Shown: positions 24,248 to 34,728 of the stretch, piece by piece
Layout of the letters: the number at the start of each line of letters is the position of its first letter
How positions within the stretch are numbered: the first letter of the stretch is position 1
DNA from: Salmonella enterica subsp. diarizonae
Lineage (GTDB): Bacteria > Pseudomonadota > Gammaproteobacteria > Enterobacterales > Enterobacteriaceae
DNA length: 64,000 nucleotides
NCBI RefSeq assembly: GCF_008692785.1
Contig: NZ_VXJV01000009.1
Location: forward strand, 62,001-126,000
Direction of reading: 5' to 3'
The notes under the pieces: model-generated
Told to the model about the DNA's origin: nothing
The model's database searches: none
What the model saw: only the letters and a program-made list of their open reading frames with translations
Translations under genes and position numbers: made by a program

Positions 24248-25233
24248 TGTTTATTAGTCCTATATACAGTTGAGCGATCGACTGCCAATTTCTTTTTTCA
24301 GAGTACTCATAGGCACTATCATTAATTTTGGCAAAGCTATCTGTATTATTTATATAATATAAAACCTTACTCAAAAGATCATTTTTATCGTTCCCTAATA
24401 CGGCAATATTTTCAAATTCAGACGAAAACTGCCCCCTTAGGGAAAATACTAATACTCGATTAATCATCGCAGCAAGGGCAGTACCTCTCCGTTCTGAGAT
24501 GCCATCGGGATATGGTAATATAGCCATGTCAGTTTCAGCTAGCAGATTTGATATTTCGGCTGCTGATTTATTTAAAAGTAACTCGCACTTTTGTTCTGTA
24601 CACTGTTCTATAATTAAATTGGCATAACTATTGTCAGCACTAGGAACATAACCAATCAAGGCAGAGCGGAATTTAATATTTTTCTTATTTAAGTTCTTTA
24701 ATAATCCAGATAAATTCTTCTATTCCCTTTCCTTTGGAAATTATACCAAAATGAACAAGATCAAATTTTTTTTCTTTCTTTTGGCAAGAAGGTATGTTAG
24801 ATGCGATAGGAATTAGTCTTGTTTTTGCAGAATTAAATAATGTTTTTTCACCTATATTCTTCTCATACTGAGTTGTAAAGATTATATAATCAGCAAGCTT
24901 AAAAATTTTTAGGAAATATTGAGCTCTCTTTGATAAACTACTAAATTCGTGTAGCGTTATCGATGTTTTTAAGCCAACTAACTTAGCTAAGATAAATGCA
25001 ACATGAGGTTTAAAAGCCGCAATTTTGTTTGTCGAAAATCCAATCGATGGATATTGAATATTAATAAGTTTGATAATTTTTCTATTAGAAACTATTTTAT
25101 AGATTAATTCGAATAAGGATAGTTTGACAACGTTAACTGTATAATTCTTTTTAATTTCTTGGTTTAGATTATAAACATAATCACCTACTCCACATTTATC
25201 ATCTGGATACGAACCCGTATATATTAATAACAT
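24231..25233 (-). pseudogene. O-antigen glycosyltransferase broken by a one-base frameshift
   Basis: Two frames together make one GT4-like protein of about 333 residues. The first part (25233 down to 24685, 182 residues) begins MLLIYTGSYPDDKCGVGDYV and stops after EEFIWIIKELK. The next frame continues at once with NKKNIKFRSALIGYVPSADN and includes the donor-site E-x7-E region LPYPDGISERRGTALAAM, ending at 24231. The break is at CTTAAATAAG; removing one A gives CTTAATAAG and restores the frame. The second part has only a TTG start inside the gene. As written the protein would be truncated before the donor-binding domain. It could be a real mutation, a slippage site or a read error. Confidence 0.88.
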
Positions 25234-26312
25234 TAGTAAATACCTTGACGCTGAATTTCTGAAAATACCGATATGTAAGGATAGAAAAGTTCAGGATAAG
25301 ACCCTAGTATAGAGTAAACTTGATAGCCAAAATAAAAAATCACTATAAAAATCAGAGCAGGAATCCGTGTAAAAATTCCTACACGCACTAATACTGCAGG
25401 AATCAACAATATTTCGACTATAGTAAAATATATACTAATTACTGAGAACATGGCTGAGATCGGAGATAAAAATAAATATATGATAGTTCCAAATAAATAT
25501 GTTTTTACCAAAAATAAATTTGCCTTATTATTTTTTATATCAAAAGATAATGTGTAAATAAAAATAGCAGAAATTACCACCCTTTTTAAAATTCCAGATA
25601 TACTTATGGAACCATATTCTTGTGCATTTTGAGTATAAACAGTGAGTTTATAGCGAACAATTTCGACAGGAATTAGACTAATAACGGAAGAAATTATATC
25701 TGATAAATAATGTGACAAAGGCAATGATAGAATGGCACCAAGCACAAGTAATATTTTATATAAGTTTAAAGATAACTTATTGATTAAAAAAACAGATAAG
25801 GTAACTAAAGACGAGATATGAAATGTCGACGCACATAGAATAAGAATAAGCGATTGCACCTTTTTATTACTTTTATATTGGATTAAAGCGAAAAAAGATA
25901 ACCCAATTGCAATAATTCTTCTTTCGGCCCCAAAAAAAGACCCCAGATAATAATAACTATAAAAAACACAAACAGACAGAATAGTTAATGATATATTTTT
26001 TTGTGTTTTCAGGCATCCCCAGAATATTAACGCGATAGGAATAATTGATGTAGTGAATAGAAACAATGTATAATTATCTGTCAAATATCTTATTAATTTG
26101 ACGTATAATACATACCCGATTTCAAAGTCATGTCGATTCCCTGGACTCATGAAATCATCGTAATAGGGGAGCCAATCAGTACCAGTCTGCCAACGTAAAG
26201 AACAAAACGAGACAAGAAATAAAAAACTTAGCATCAAGGCGTAAATTTTTATATTTTTATTCTTAACAAATGAAAAGAACGGAAAAATTACAATAAAAAT
26301 ATAATATATCAT
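25233..26312 (-). CDS. wzy: O-antigen polymerase Wzy, EpsG-like
   Basis: The 359-residue protein has about ten hydrophobic segments. It carries EpsG-family hallmarks: CSLRWQTGTDWLPYYDDF near residues 38-54, an AERRIIAIGLSFFAL helix, and STFHISSL. EpsG-type proteins act as polymerases in Wzx/Wzy pathways, so this is the best candidate to join O units at the periplasmic face. It is the first gene after the JUMPstart, is strongly AT-rich, and its TAATG junction overlaps the next gene by one base. An alternative role in oligosaccharide assembly is less likely. Confidence 0.82.
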   Translation of the reverse strand: MIYYIFIVIFPFFSFVKNKNIKIYALMLSFLFLVSFCSLRWQTGTDWLPYYDDFMSPGNRHDFEIGYVLYVKLIRYLTDNYTLFLFTTSIIPIALIFWGCLKTQKNISLTILSVCVFYSYYYLGSFFGAERRIIAIGLSFFALIQYKSNKKVQSLILILCASTFHISSLVTLSVFLINKLSLNLYKILLVLGAILSLPLSHYLSDIISSVISLIPVEIVRYKLTVYTQNAQEYGSISISGILKRVVISAIFIYTLSFDIKNNKANLFLVKTYLFGTIIYLFLSPISAMFSVISIYFTIVEILLIPAVLVRVGIFTRIPALIFIVIFYFGYQVYSILGSYPELFYPYISVFSEIQRQGIY

Positions 26313-26696
26313 GCTAAGTCTCTCAAATAAAAAATTATTCTTATTGTTTTCTAAAAATAATCTTTATAAATACGATATTATAATTATTCAGGACACGCTA
26401 CCGCCCCTGGCTCATCAGCTACCAGTGCACTGCGTACATATCGACTTGTTACAGACCTCGCCCGGCAGGGCAAAGCTCACTAAAACTTAAACGCTAATTG
26501 TCTTATTAATTGCATCCGGAAACAAGGATTAATCTTATAAAATCAGCATTAAAATGCTCCAGATAACCCCTTGTTACTTAAGCCCTTTATACAAAACTAA
26601 AACGGCAGTCAACACTCGTTTCAGCCAACTTGCCGCTTCGAATGTTCACTGCCGTTATTATGTTTATCACCAACCATTTATCACGGTTGTTAATAC
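26313..26696. other. Intergenic region between galF and wzy (O-antigen promoter region)
   Basis: These 384 bases have no gene. They hold the JUMPstart/ops element near wzy and, nearer galF, a long inverted repeat. ACGGCAGT at 26602-26609 pairs with ACTGCCGT at 26648-26655 across a 38-base loop. The O-antigen operon promoter must lie between galF and the JUMPstart on the minus strand, but I cannot fix it. The region 26440-26530 shows no further feature that I recognise. Confidence 0.7.
26394..26432 (-). promoter_or_regulatory. JUMPstart with ops element, O-antigen operon
   Basis: The minus strand reads CAGTGCACTGGTAGCTGATG AGCCAGGGGCGGTAGCGTG. This is the 39-base JUMPstart, with the ops core GGCGGTAGCGTG at 26405-26394. 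The paused polymerase recruits RfaH here, which suppresses termination through the operon and aids translation. It lies 82 bases before wzy. Confidence 0.96.
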
Positions 26697-27590
26697 TTAT
26701 TCATGCAAAAGCTGCTCTATGCTCTTACGGAACTTCGCTCCTTCTTTCAGGTTGCGCAGCCCGTACTTCACAAATGCCTGCATGTAGCCCATTTTTTTAC
26801 CGCAGTCATAGCTGTCACCCGTCATTAGCATCGCGTCAACCGACTGTTTTTTCGCCAGTTCTGCAATGGCATCGGTGAGCTGGATACGGCCCCAGGCGCC
26901 CGGTTCGGTTCTTTCCAGTTCCGCCCAGATGTCGGCTGAAAGCACATAACGGCCTACCGCCATCAAATCGGAATCCAGCGTCTGCGGCTGATCCGGTTTT
27001 TCGATAAACTCCACAATCCGGCTGACTTTGCCTTCATTATCCAGAGGTTCTTTCGTCTGGATAACGGAATACTCCGATAAATCACCTTTCATGCGCTTCG
27101 CCAGCACCTGGCTGCGACCCGTTTCATTGAAACGCGCCACCATCGCCGCAAGGTTATAGCGCAGCGGATCGGCGGTAGCATCATCGATAATAATATCCGG
27201 GAGTACCACAATGAAAGGGTTATCGCCCACGACCGGACGCGCGCACAGAATAGAGTGCCCCAGCCCTAACGGCTGCGCCTGGCGAACGTTCATAATCGTC
27301 ACGCCCGGTGGGCAGATAGATTGCACTTCCGCCAAAAGCTGGCGCTTAACGCGCTGCTCAAGAAGTGATTCAAGTTCATAAGAGGTGTCGAAGTGGTTCT
27401 CAACGGCGTTTTTAGACGCGTGAGTCACCAGCACGATTTCTTTGATCCCTGCAGCCACAATCTCATCGACAATGTACTGAATCATTGGCTTGTCGACGAT
27501 CGGTAGCATCTCTTTTGGGATTGCCTTGGTGGCAGGCAACATATGCATACCCAAACCCGCTACCGGTATAACTGCTTTCAAATTCATCAT
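26697..27590 (-). CDS. galF: GalU-like UTP-glucose-1-phosphate uridylyltransferase subunit GalF
   Basis: GalF is a paralogue of GalU that marks the left border of O-antigen clusters. The 297-residue protein reads [29 protein letters not shown] at its start region; where GalU has the conserved GTRM, it has GMHM, as in other GalF proteins, which are reported as weakly active or modulatory. The ATG at 27590 follows GGAAGAAACA; the open frame extends 43 codons upstream but without support. It is separate from the colanic acid operon upstream by a 177-base gap. Confidence 0.95.
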
Positions 27591-27767
27591 TGTTTCTTCC
27601 ACCTGTAAAATGGTTGCTGAATTATAGCTCTTTAGCTTGTTTTCGCCAGCATGAATTACTCTGCTGCCAGGGATAATGATGGCACGCTCTACATTACGTC
27701 TTAGTCGGCACCATGACATTAAGTATGAACAACTTTTTCCCAGGAATTTTCGTAAAAATAGCGGTAC

Positions 27768-29171
27768 TTACCCTCCCCGCTTCGGCAGCGAAAAATTCAC
27801 TGCTTCGACATTCACGGTTTGGTGATTAATCCTGTCGATATCCACGGAACTCTGCCCGTTTTCATTGATGGCATGAACATTAGCGAGGGAAAGCAGCGTG
27901 TCCTGGCGGGCCATAAATTGACCACGGACATCTTTACGCAAATCGAAATGCATTTTTAACGCCGGGCCAATCGCTGAAGTTTGCATCACGTTGATATTAC
28001 GCAGAAAGAGGTGCTGCGGTTGATTATGCAGTTCCAGCGTAGCACGCGTCATCCGTACATTGGTGATGGCGACAAAAGAGGGGGTGTTGCCGGAGGAAAT
28101 TTGAATGCCGCGTAATTTATAAGCAACCTGGCGATTATCCAACCGAATAGCGTTTAATTTAAAGTTTTGCGGAATTGACAGGTATTTTCCTTTAACGACG
28201 CCATAGCCGATGAGCATCCCAGCACTATTCGTCATATCAATATTATCAATGACGAAATTATCACAGCCATAAATGGCGATCGTTGCGTTATCAATACCCG
28301 CATTTTTACTGAAATCGGGCGTGATGTTTTTGGCTTTGACATTGCGAATGACGAAATGTTTGCCATTTTCTACGTGCACCAGCTGTCGGCAATCAGATCC
28401 GGTAATATTGGCCACCACAAAGTTTTTTACTGCCTGATCTTCAGGATAACTGTTGTCATAGGTGCTACCCGCCAGCCCGATGCCGATCCCCCAGTTGATT
28501 TTGCCATTGGTACAATCAATGCGTTCGATGACATGATCGGAAATCAGGATGTCGCGGTCGTGAATCGCGACATTCCACTCAATGGCGTCCCCCTGCAAAT
28601 CGCTAAAGCGGCTATGCGTAATCCGCGCGCCGTCCATTTGGTTATGAAATCCCTGGCGGAGAATGGCGTAGTTGGCGTGGGTAACGGTGATGTCATCGAT
28701 AATGAGATTACGCATCACCTGCGGTTCCTTACCGCCGATGAAAATTTGCGCGACGGGGCCAAAGCCGCTCATCGTCACGCCTTTAATCACACAGTCCGAC
28801 CCGCGAACATCCAGCGTCACATTGTGCAGACTGCCGCCCTGCTCCCCCACCACCTGACACCCGTCCTGCAAAATAAACCGTCCCCGGCCATTCCCACGCA
28901 CCGCGCCCTGTACCCGCAGCGTTTTTCCCGCCGGAATCGTTATCGCCGCATTGATATTTTCACACACCCATCCTGGCGGTACGACCACGGTCTGTCCGTC
29001 GGCGAAGGACTGTTTGAACGAGGCGATACCGTCATCCGCCGGATAATCCTTAATATCGACGGTCTCGCGAGGTTCACGCGCCTGTACCGGCAAGGCGCGC
29101 AGAAAAGGAAGAACAGCAAGCGCAGAACCTGCCGTCAGGAGAGTACGTCGGGAGAATTTAGTCGCGGGCAT
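27768..29171 (-). CDS. wcaM: Colanic acid biosynthesis protein WcaM
   Basis: The 467-residue protein starts with a twin-arginine-like signal region ([19 protein letters not shown]), ending in an ALPVQA cleavage-type site near residue 31. It is followed by a right-handed parallel beta-helix type sequence with many NxxI repeats. WcaM is the last gene of the colanic acid operon; its biochemical role is not settled. A periplasmic location is inferred from the signal sequence. It lies 10 bases after wcaL. Confidence 0.93.
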   Translation of the reverse strand: MPATKFSRRTLLTAGSALAVLPFLRALPVQAREPRETVDIKDYPADDGIASFKQSFADGQTVVVPPGWVCENINAAITIPAGKTLRVQGAVRGNGRGRFILQDGCQVVGEQGGSLHNVTLDVRGSDCVIKGVTMSGFGPVAQIFIGGKEPQVMRNLIIDDITVTHANYAILRQGFHNQMDGARITHSRFSDLQGDAIEWNVAIHDRDILISDHVIERIDCTNGKINWGIGIGLAGSTYDNSYPEDQAVKNFVVANITGSDCRQLVHVENGKHFVIRNVKAKNITPDFSKNAGIDNATIAIYGCDNFVIDNIDMTNSAGMLIGYGVVKGKYLSIPQNFKLNAIRLDNRQVAYKLRGIQISSGNTPSFVAITNVRMTRATLELHNQPQHLFLRNINVMQTSAIGPALKMHFDLRKDVRGQFMARQDTLLSLANVHAINENGQSSVDIDRINHQTVNVEAVNFSLPKRGG

Positions 29172-29181
29172 ACCACCTCGT

Positions 29182-30402
29182 TTATATCGTTTGTAGCAGG
29201 CAGGCTAACTGGCGATTAATCACCTGCTGGTTAAAATCTTGCGCCACTTTTTCACGGGCGCGCGTGATCACCGACTCCAGCGTGTCGTGGTCAATCCGGC
29301 TGAACTCAGCGAGTCGGGCCGCCAGCGCCTGCGCATCGTTTTCCGGCACCAGCCAGCCGGATTTGCCGGCCTCCACCAGTTCCGGAATACCGCTATGCAC
29401 GGTAGATACCACGGGAATCCCTACCGCCATCGCCTCCATCAGCGCTACCGGAATACCTTCCATATCGCCATCCGTACCGGTAATCGACGGCAGCAAAAAA
29501 ACATCGGCGTCATCCAGCATCGCCTTCACTTCATGGCTCGGTTTAAACCCCGGCATCTCAATGACATCCTCTAGCTGATACTGCTCGATGAGCGTGCGCA
29601 GCCGACGTTCCCACGGGCCAATCCCCAGAATGCGGTAGCGAAACGCCACGCCCTGTGCTTTCAGTTGCCGACAGGCTTCAATCGCCACATGCAGGCCTTT
29701 TTTCTCGGTCAGGCGCGCGACGGAAATCATCTCCAGCGGCATCCCTGGCGCTTTCACCGAACGATGGGAAAAACGCGTCATGTCGACGCCCATGCGCGAA
29801 ACAGCAATCTTTTCCGGCGGACAGCCCATACTTTTCAGGCGACCGGCCCACAGTTCGCTGATGGGCAGCATCAGATCGCCACGACGAAACAACTGCTGAT
29901 ACTCCGGCGTGTAATGACTGAGCACTTCGCGGCTGGAAATATCAATCCCGTGGAAAATAGTCGCAATTTTGCCGCGAAGCACGCCCAGTTCGCGTAGTTT
30001 GGCCGCCGTCACGCCCGCCGGGCCAAAGTGCGCGATGAACACATCCGCTCCAAAAGGCTGGCTCACCTGCGCGCAAATCGCGGAAAGGATCAAATTGCGT
30101 GATTCATCGCCATAGCGGGTAAAATTGAGCGCTTTCCAGGTCGCCGCCCGATGCAGCCCCGGCAGCGTTTTACATGCCCGGTAGCGCAGTTTCGCCAGCC
30201 GTCCCTGGGGCTCATCCTGTAACCAGCGGGTTTTCGCCGCCAGGCCATACTTCTCCCAGGCGGCGTGAGTATGTTGGGTATCGCCTTTTTGTAACGCGAC
30301 AATCTCCACCTCATGGCCCATATCAATAAACGCAGTAATCTGATTCAGCACAAAGGTTTCCGATGAGAGTGGAAATTTCAGCAGAAAAAAGCTGACTTTC
30401 AT
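29182..30402 (-). CDS. wcaL: Colanic acid glycosyltransferase WcaL
   Basis: The 406-residue GT4-family protein starts [20 protein letters not shown]. It has the GT4 donor signature [20 protein letters not shown] near residues 310-330, preceded by [21 protein letters not shown]. It transfers one of the later sugars of the colanic acid unit (a galactose in current models). It overlaps wcaK by four bases. Confidence 0.94.
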   Translation of the reverse strand: MKVSFFLLKFPLSSETFVLNQITAFIDMGHEVEIVALQKGDTQHTHAAWEKYGLAAKTRWLQDEPQGRLAKLRYRACKTLPGLHRAATWKALNFTRYGDESRNLILSAICAQVSQPFGADVFIAHFGPAGVTAAKLRELGVLRGKIATIFHGIDISSREVLSHYTPEYQQLFRRGDLMLPISELWAGRLKSMGCPPEKIAVSRMGVDMTRFSHRSVKAPGMPLEMISVARLTEKKGLHVAIEACRQLKAQGVAFRYRILGIGPWERRLRTLIEQYQLEDVIEMPGFKPSHEVKAMLDDADVFLLPSITGTDGDMEGIPVALMEAMAVGIPVVSTVHSGIPELVEAGKSGWLVPENDAQALAARLAEFSRIDHDTLESVITRAREKVAQDFNQQVINRQLACLLQTI

Positions 30403-31679
30403 TGCGCCTCCCGAATTCTGTCGAGAACAGATTTGATCATCGTGAACCCTTTCGCCCGCTCCTCGGTGACGGCGTTAGCCACTTTTGCCTTTAGCGCAGG
30501 CAATTGATTGAGCGTATCGGCCACCACGCTTTGTAATGAACCGTTCAGCAAGTGACGGATATCAATAGCCAATTCCGCCAGGCCTAGCTGCTGCATAATC
30601 CCGGCGGATTTATGTTCATAATTAATGGCGATGGCGGGTGTGCCAAAATTCATGGAGATAATGGCGGAATGCAGGCGCGTCCCGATGGTCAGTACGCAGG
30701 AGGCGAGGATCTTTCCGATTTCCACGTCATTGAGTTCGTCCATCGCGATATGGAAATGCTCTGAGTCGTTTACATACTTCGCCATCCGTAACGCAACCAT
30801 CCGGTCATCGCGGTTATAGCGATCGATACTGGTGCAGGTTGACAGCGCCAGTACCTGATAACCGTCCGCAATCAGGCGATTCACGACCTGGGCAAATGCC
30901 TGCTCATAGGCCTGCTGAGTGGTGCCCAGACGTCTATCAAACGGCTCCAGATCGCGCAACGTAATTGCGACGGTTTTGCGGCGCGCGGTGACGTCCAGCC
31001 AGTGCTGCACAGCATAACTGGCGACAAACTCGTCGTGACGGCGTTCGACTAACCAGGCGGTATCCACCCCCTGCTCCACTTTCCGGGTATCGATCTGCGC
31101 GGCGGTCATCATATCGCGGCTGACGGTTTCACGCAGGATCAGCGCACTGGTGCGGCCAAAAACATAATTGGCGAGCTGGTTAAAGTCAGGATTCTGGAAA
31201 GGGCCGACGCTATGTCCCACCATATAAATTGGTTTGTTCGCCATAAACGCGCACAGCGGATATTCAAAGTGAGTCAAACCGTATAAGTCGACATAGTTTG
31301 AACCGCCCACCTGAATGACGGCGTCATACTGCGCAATAAATTGCGCGAATTCGGCAAATTCCGGCGCGATAGCAAAATTACGCAGCGATCCTTCCTGGGC
31401 GACTTTAGACAATAAAATTTTATGCTGAAAACGACGGCGTAATACTTTTTTCACCCGACCGTTAAGCCCTGCCGCCGCCTGCTGTTTCTGGCTTAACTGA
31501 TACAGCGGGTCGGCAATAATCGGGCGCCCCTGCAACCAGGCGGAACTCACCGGGAAACGGCTCATCACATCCATCTCCGCCTCCGGCGCCTGTTGACGGA
31601 TGGCATCAAGCAAACCGCGCATAATGGCGCTATCACCACGGTTGCCGCATGTGTGGTTGCCTAAAATTAATAATTTCAT
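30399..31679 (-). CDS. wcaK: Colanic acid pyruvyl transferase WcaK
   Basis: The 426-residue protein belongs to the polysaccharide pyruvyl transferase family (PF04230 type). Visible signs are NHTCGNRGDSAIMRGLL at the N-terminus and the C-terminal GTRLHSAIISMNFGTPAIAI with YEHKSAG. It is thought to add the pyruvate ketal to the terminal galactose of colanic acid. It lies 21 bases after wzxC. Confidence 0.94.
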   Translation of the reverse strand: MKLLILGNHTCGNRGDSAIMRGLLDAIRQQAPEAEMDVMSRFPVSSAWLQGRPIIADPLYQLSQKQQAAAGLNGRVKKVLRRRFQHKILLSKVAQEGSLRNFAIAPEFAEFAQFIAQYDAVIQVGGSNYVDLYGLTHFEYPLCAFMANKPIYMVGHSVGPFQNPDFNQLANYVFGRTSALILRETVSRDMMTAAQIDTRKVEQGVDTAWLVERRHDEFVASYAVQHWLDVTARRKTVAITLRDLEPFDRRLGTTQQAYEQAFAQVVNRLIADGYQVLALSTCTSIDRYNRDDRMVALRMAKYVNDSEHFHIAMDELNDVEIGKILASCVLTIGTRLHSAIISMNFGTPAIAINYEHKSAGIMQQLGLAELAIDIRHLLNGSLQSVVADTLNQLPALKAKVANAVTEERAKGFTMIKSVLDRIREAQ

Positions 31680-31700
31680 AAATAGCCTCTTATATCCCCG

Positions 31701-33179
31701 TCATCCGACACGTAATAACTTTTTCATTTTTGCACTGCCAACAAGCTGATTTTTAATTTCCATCACCAGCGCATTGCGTGAAAAAATAATCATCAAAATA
31801 AAACTCAAAATACCGACCATAACCTGTAGTGCGAATACCCCTGACAACGGTAAATAGCCGTCGGCCAGCTTTCCTGCGCCGTAGCTGGTAATAAATGTTG
31901 GCAATGAGAGATAAAACGGTAGCCACAGGCTGAGAATATACTGACGATAGCTGGAGCCGAGTACCGGCTTAATCATCACGAAATAGCTCAGAATGGTGTT
32001 GATGATTTGCACCACCAGGAACCCCAGCGTCACGCCAATCGCCCCCGCCAGATGGCCGCCAATGAGAATTGCCGGGATAAACAGAAACGTTTTAAAGACG
32101 TTGAACTTAAAGCTGATATCCACGCGCGCTTTCGCCATCAGCAGCGAACCAATCGGGTTGCCGACCGAGCGCAACAGCCCCACCACGCACAGCAATTGCA
32201 GGATCGGGATAATGCTGTTCCACTTCTCGCCAAACACTAACGGCACAAAATTGTTCGCCACTACCATCAGGCCCAACAGCGCGGGAAAATTGATAATTCC
32301 CACCACGGAAAGCAACTTATAGAAGTTGACGCGCAGCTTCTCGGTATCGTCCTGGATTTTGGCGAATGCCGGAAATAGCACGCGGGTAATGATCGGGTTA
32401 AGCTTCATCGGCGGCACAACCGCCACGTTGTACGCGAGGTTATATCCCCCGGCAACGCCTGCGCCGAGAATTCGTGCCAGCACCAGCGTCGATAAATTCG
32501 TGTTGATGTAATTGACGATACTGTCCGCCGTCAGCCACGCGCCAAAACGCAGGTTCGTGGACACCGATACCAGCGAAAAATGCAGCCCCGGACGGTAAAT
32601 CTTGCGGCCAAAGTAACCGAACAGCAGCGTTCGCACCGCGCTGTTCACCAGATAGCCGAGAATCGCGGTTAACGCTAGCGGCCAGTAATGGGCGCTAATC
32701 ACCGTAAAGGTGAATCCCGCCAGCACGGAGGTCGTTTCGATCATGCCGATCTTATTGAACTCCAGCTCTTTTTGCATCAGCGCGCGGAACTGCTGCCCGT
32801 GGGGGATCACGATAAACGCCAGCGACAACGTTTTGATTAACGGCGCAAGATCCGGGTTATGCAAAACATGGGCAATCGCATCACTCAGCCAAAAAACCAC
32901 CGCAAATACCACAATCCCAAGCCCAACGTTTAGCCAGTAGAGCGTGGTCAGCTCCAGATGCCCAATCGTTTTACGCTGGATAATCGAGTTCGCGATACCA
33001 AAGTCCGAGATCGTGTCGGCCAGCGCGATAATCACCAGCGAGACGGTCAACAGGCCAAACTGGTGGTTATCAATGATCCGCGCCAGCACCGTCATCTGAA
33101 TCAACCCCAGACCGATAATCACTATCGTGGCGATAGCCGACCATTTCGCGCCGCTGATCGTTTTTTGTCGTAAGTTCAT
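31701..33179 (-). CDS. wzxC: Colanic acid flippase WzxC
   Basis: The 492-residue MOP-family protein has about 12-14 membrane helices and starts MNLRQKTISGAKWSAIATIV. It moves undecaprenyl-diphosphate-linked colanic acid units across the inner membrane. The frame is open 25 codons upstream, but 33179 gives the length of the E. coli protein. It is unrelated in close sequence to the O-antigen Wzx at 17442. Confidence 0.95.
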   Translation of the reverse strand: MNLRQKTISGAKWSAIATIVIIGLGLIQMTVLARIIDNHQFGLLTVSLVIIALADTISDFGIANSIIQRKTIGHLELTTLYWLNVGLGIVVFAVVFWLSDAIAHVLHNPDLAPLIKTLSLAFIVIPHGQQFRALMQKELEFNKIGMIETTSVLAGFTFTVISAHYWPLALTAILGYLVNSAVRTLLFGYFGRKIYRPGLHFSLVSVSTNLRFGAWLTADSIVNYINTNLSTLVLARILGAGVAGGYNLAYNVAVVPPMKLNPIITRVLFPAFAKIQDDTEKLRVNFYKLLSVVGIINFPALLGLMVVANNFVPLVFGEKWNSIIPILQLLCVVGLLRSVGNPIGSLLMAKARVDISFKFNVFKTFLFIPAILIGGHLAGAIGVTLGFLVVQIINTILSYFVMIKPVLGSSYRQYILSLWLPFYLSLPTFITSYGAGKLADGYLPLSGVFALQVMVGILSFILMIIFSRNALVMEIKNQLVGSAKMKKLLRVG

Positions 33180-33280
33180 TCTTTTCTCCAGAACCTGTTC
33201 ACAAGGCGTCATTGGCGCAGCCAGATTGCGCACTGCCCAGGTGCAATATGGCAAGTAAAATAGCCTGGTGGGTCAGGTTC

Positions 33281-34675
33281 TTAATACGCTGCTTTATTCA
33301 CAAACCCTTTGAAAATAGTCAGAAACACGATTTTGATATCTAACCAGATACTCCATTCGCGGATGTATTCCAGGTCGAATTCCACGCGTTTTTCCATTTT
33401 CTCCAGCGTATCGGTCTCACCGCGCCAGCCATTAATTTGCGCCCAGCCGGTGATGCCCGGCTTCATCTTGTGACGCAACATGTAACCTTCAATCAACTGA
33501 CGATACTGTTCGTTATGCGCCACCGCGTGAGGGCGTGGACCGACGATGGACATCCCGCCAGTTAATACGTTGATAAACTGCGGCAATTCATCCAGCGAGG
33601 TACGACGCAAAAAGTTACCTACCCGGGTGACGCGCGGATCGTTTTGCGTCGCCTGGGTAACGACCTTATCGTTCTCCATCACCTTCATTGAGCGGAACTT
33701 CCAGACCTTGATCGGCTTGCCGTCCATCCCGTAGCGCGTCTGACGGAAAATCACCGGTCCGGGCGAGCTCAGTTTGACCGCCAGCGCAATGCAGCACAGT
33801 ACCGGTGAAATGAGCAGCAGAATCAGCGACGCCAGCACGATATCCTCTGCCCGTTTAAGCAGACGGTTAATCCCTGACAGCGGCGTGTCATACAGCGGAA
33901 CGACCGGAACGCCGCTCATCTCCTCCACGCGCGAGTGAAGAATAGTAAAGGTGAACACATCGGGAATAAGGATCACCGAGCAGGTGGTGTCGGCCAGCTC
34001 GCGCACCAGTTTTTTCACCATGGCGCCGTCGCTCATCGACATAGCGATATAAACATTGTGAATCTGCGAACCTTTCGCATCGTCAATTAACTGCTCGAAG
34101 TTTCCAGCCCAATCAGCAGAGACGCCACCCGGTTTGGGATCGTGATAGACGCCCACCACCTCAAAGCCCAGCCACGGCTCATTACGGAAGCTATCCAGCA
34201 GCGCCTGACCCGCAGGCAAATCTCCGGCGACGGCGACCCGGCGAGTGTTATAACCACGATTGCGTAGCCAACCCGCGCCGAAACGGATAAATGAACGGCA
34301 TAACACTAAGCCCAGACTGGACAGCGCATACCAGGCCAGCCAGGTGACGAGGCGGTTGTCGAAGTCGTTATTAAACGCCAGCAGACCGGCGCTGAAGATC
34401 AGGCTCAGCGTCCAGTTTTGCAGTAACAGCGTTAACTCTGTCGATATTTTGACGCCGCGCCAGGAGCGATAAAAATCGGTCATCCCGCCCAGCATTTGAA
34501 AAACAACCAGCGTAATCAGCGCCACCAACAGGTGCATGTACAGGAATGGCAGTCCACTGACTTCACAGATGAACCACAGCCCGCCAAACATAATGGTGAT
34601 ATCTGAAAAGCGTTGCACCATAGAGATTAACGATGCATTGGTTTTGGCTCGTTCACGCTTTTTTAGATTTGTCAT
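33281..34675 (-). CDS. wcaJ: Colanic acid initiating glucose-phosphate transferase WcaJ
   Basis: WcaJ transfers glucose 1-phosphate from UDP-glucose to undecaprenyl phosphate, the first step of colanic acid. The 464-residue protein has N-terminal membrane helices, a middle CoA-binding-like domain (RVAVAGDLPAGQALLD) and a C-terminal sugar transferase domain from about 270. That domain carries KVWKFRSMKV, RTSLDELPQFINVL and MSIVGPRPHAVAHNE, the hallmarks of the family. Confidence 0.97.
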   Translation of the reverse strand: MTNLKKRERAKTNASLISMVQRFSDITIMFGGLWFICEVSGLPFLYMHLLVALITLVVFQMLGGMTDFYRSWRGVKISTELTLLLQNWTLSLIFSAGLLAFNNDFDNRLVTWLAWYALSSLGLVLCRSFIRFGAGWLRNRGYNTRRVAVAGDLPAGQALLDSFRNEPWLGFEVVGVYHDPKPGGVSADWAGNFEQLIDDAKGSQIHNVYIAMSMSDGAMVKKLVRELADTTCSVILIPDVFTFTILHSRVEEMSGVPVVPLYDTPLSGINRLLKRAEDIVLASLILLLISPVLCCIALAVKLSSPGPVIFRQTRYGMDGKPIKVWKFRSMKVMENDKVVTQATQNDPRVTRVGNFLRRTSLDELPQFINVLTGGMSIVGPRPHAVAHNEQYRQLIEGYMLRHKMKPGITGWAQINGWRGETDTLEKMEKRVEFDLEYIREWSIWLDIKIVFLTIFKGFVNKAAY

Positions 34676-34728
34676 CGTTGTTCCTGTGATTGGCCCCTTA
34701 CCCGCAGGCAGTAAGGGGAGATCTGACG

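Noticed and set aside
26697..27590. GMHM in place of GTRM in GalF, considered as loss of function
   Set aside because: This substitution is usual in GalF proteins and is not strain-specific.
28356..29219. 287-codon frame antisense to wcaM
   Set aside because: Shadow frame of a well-supported gene, no ribosome site or domain.
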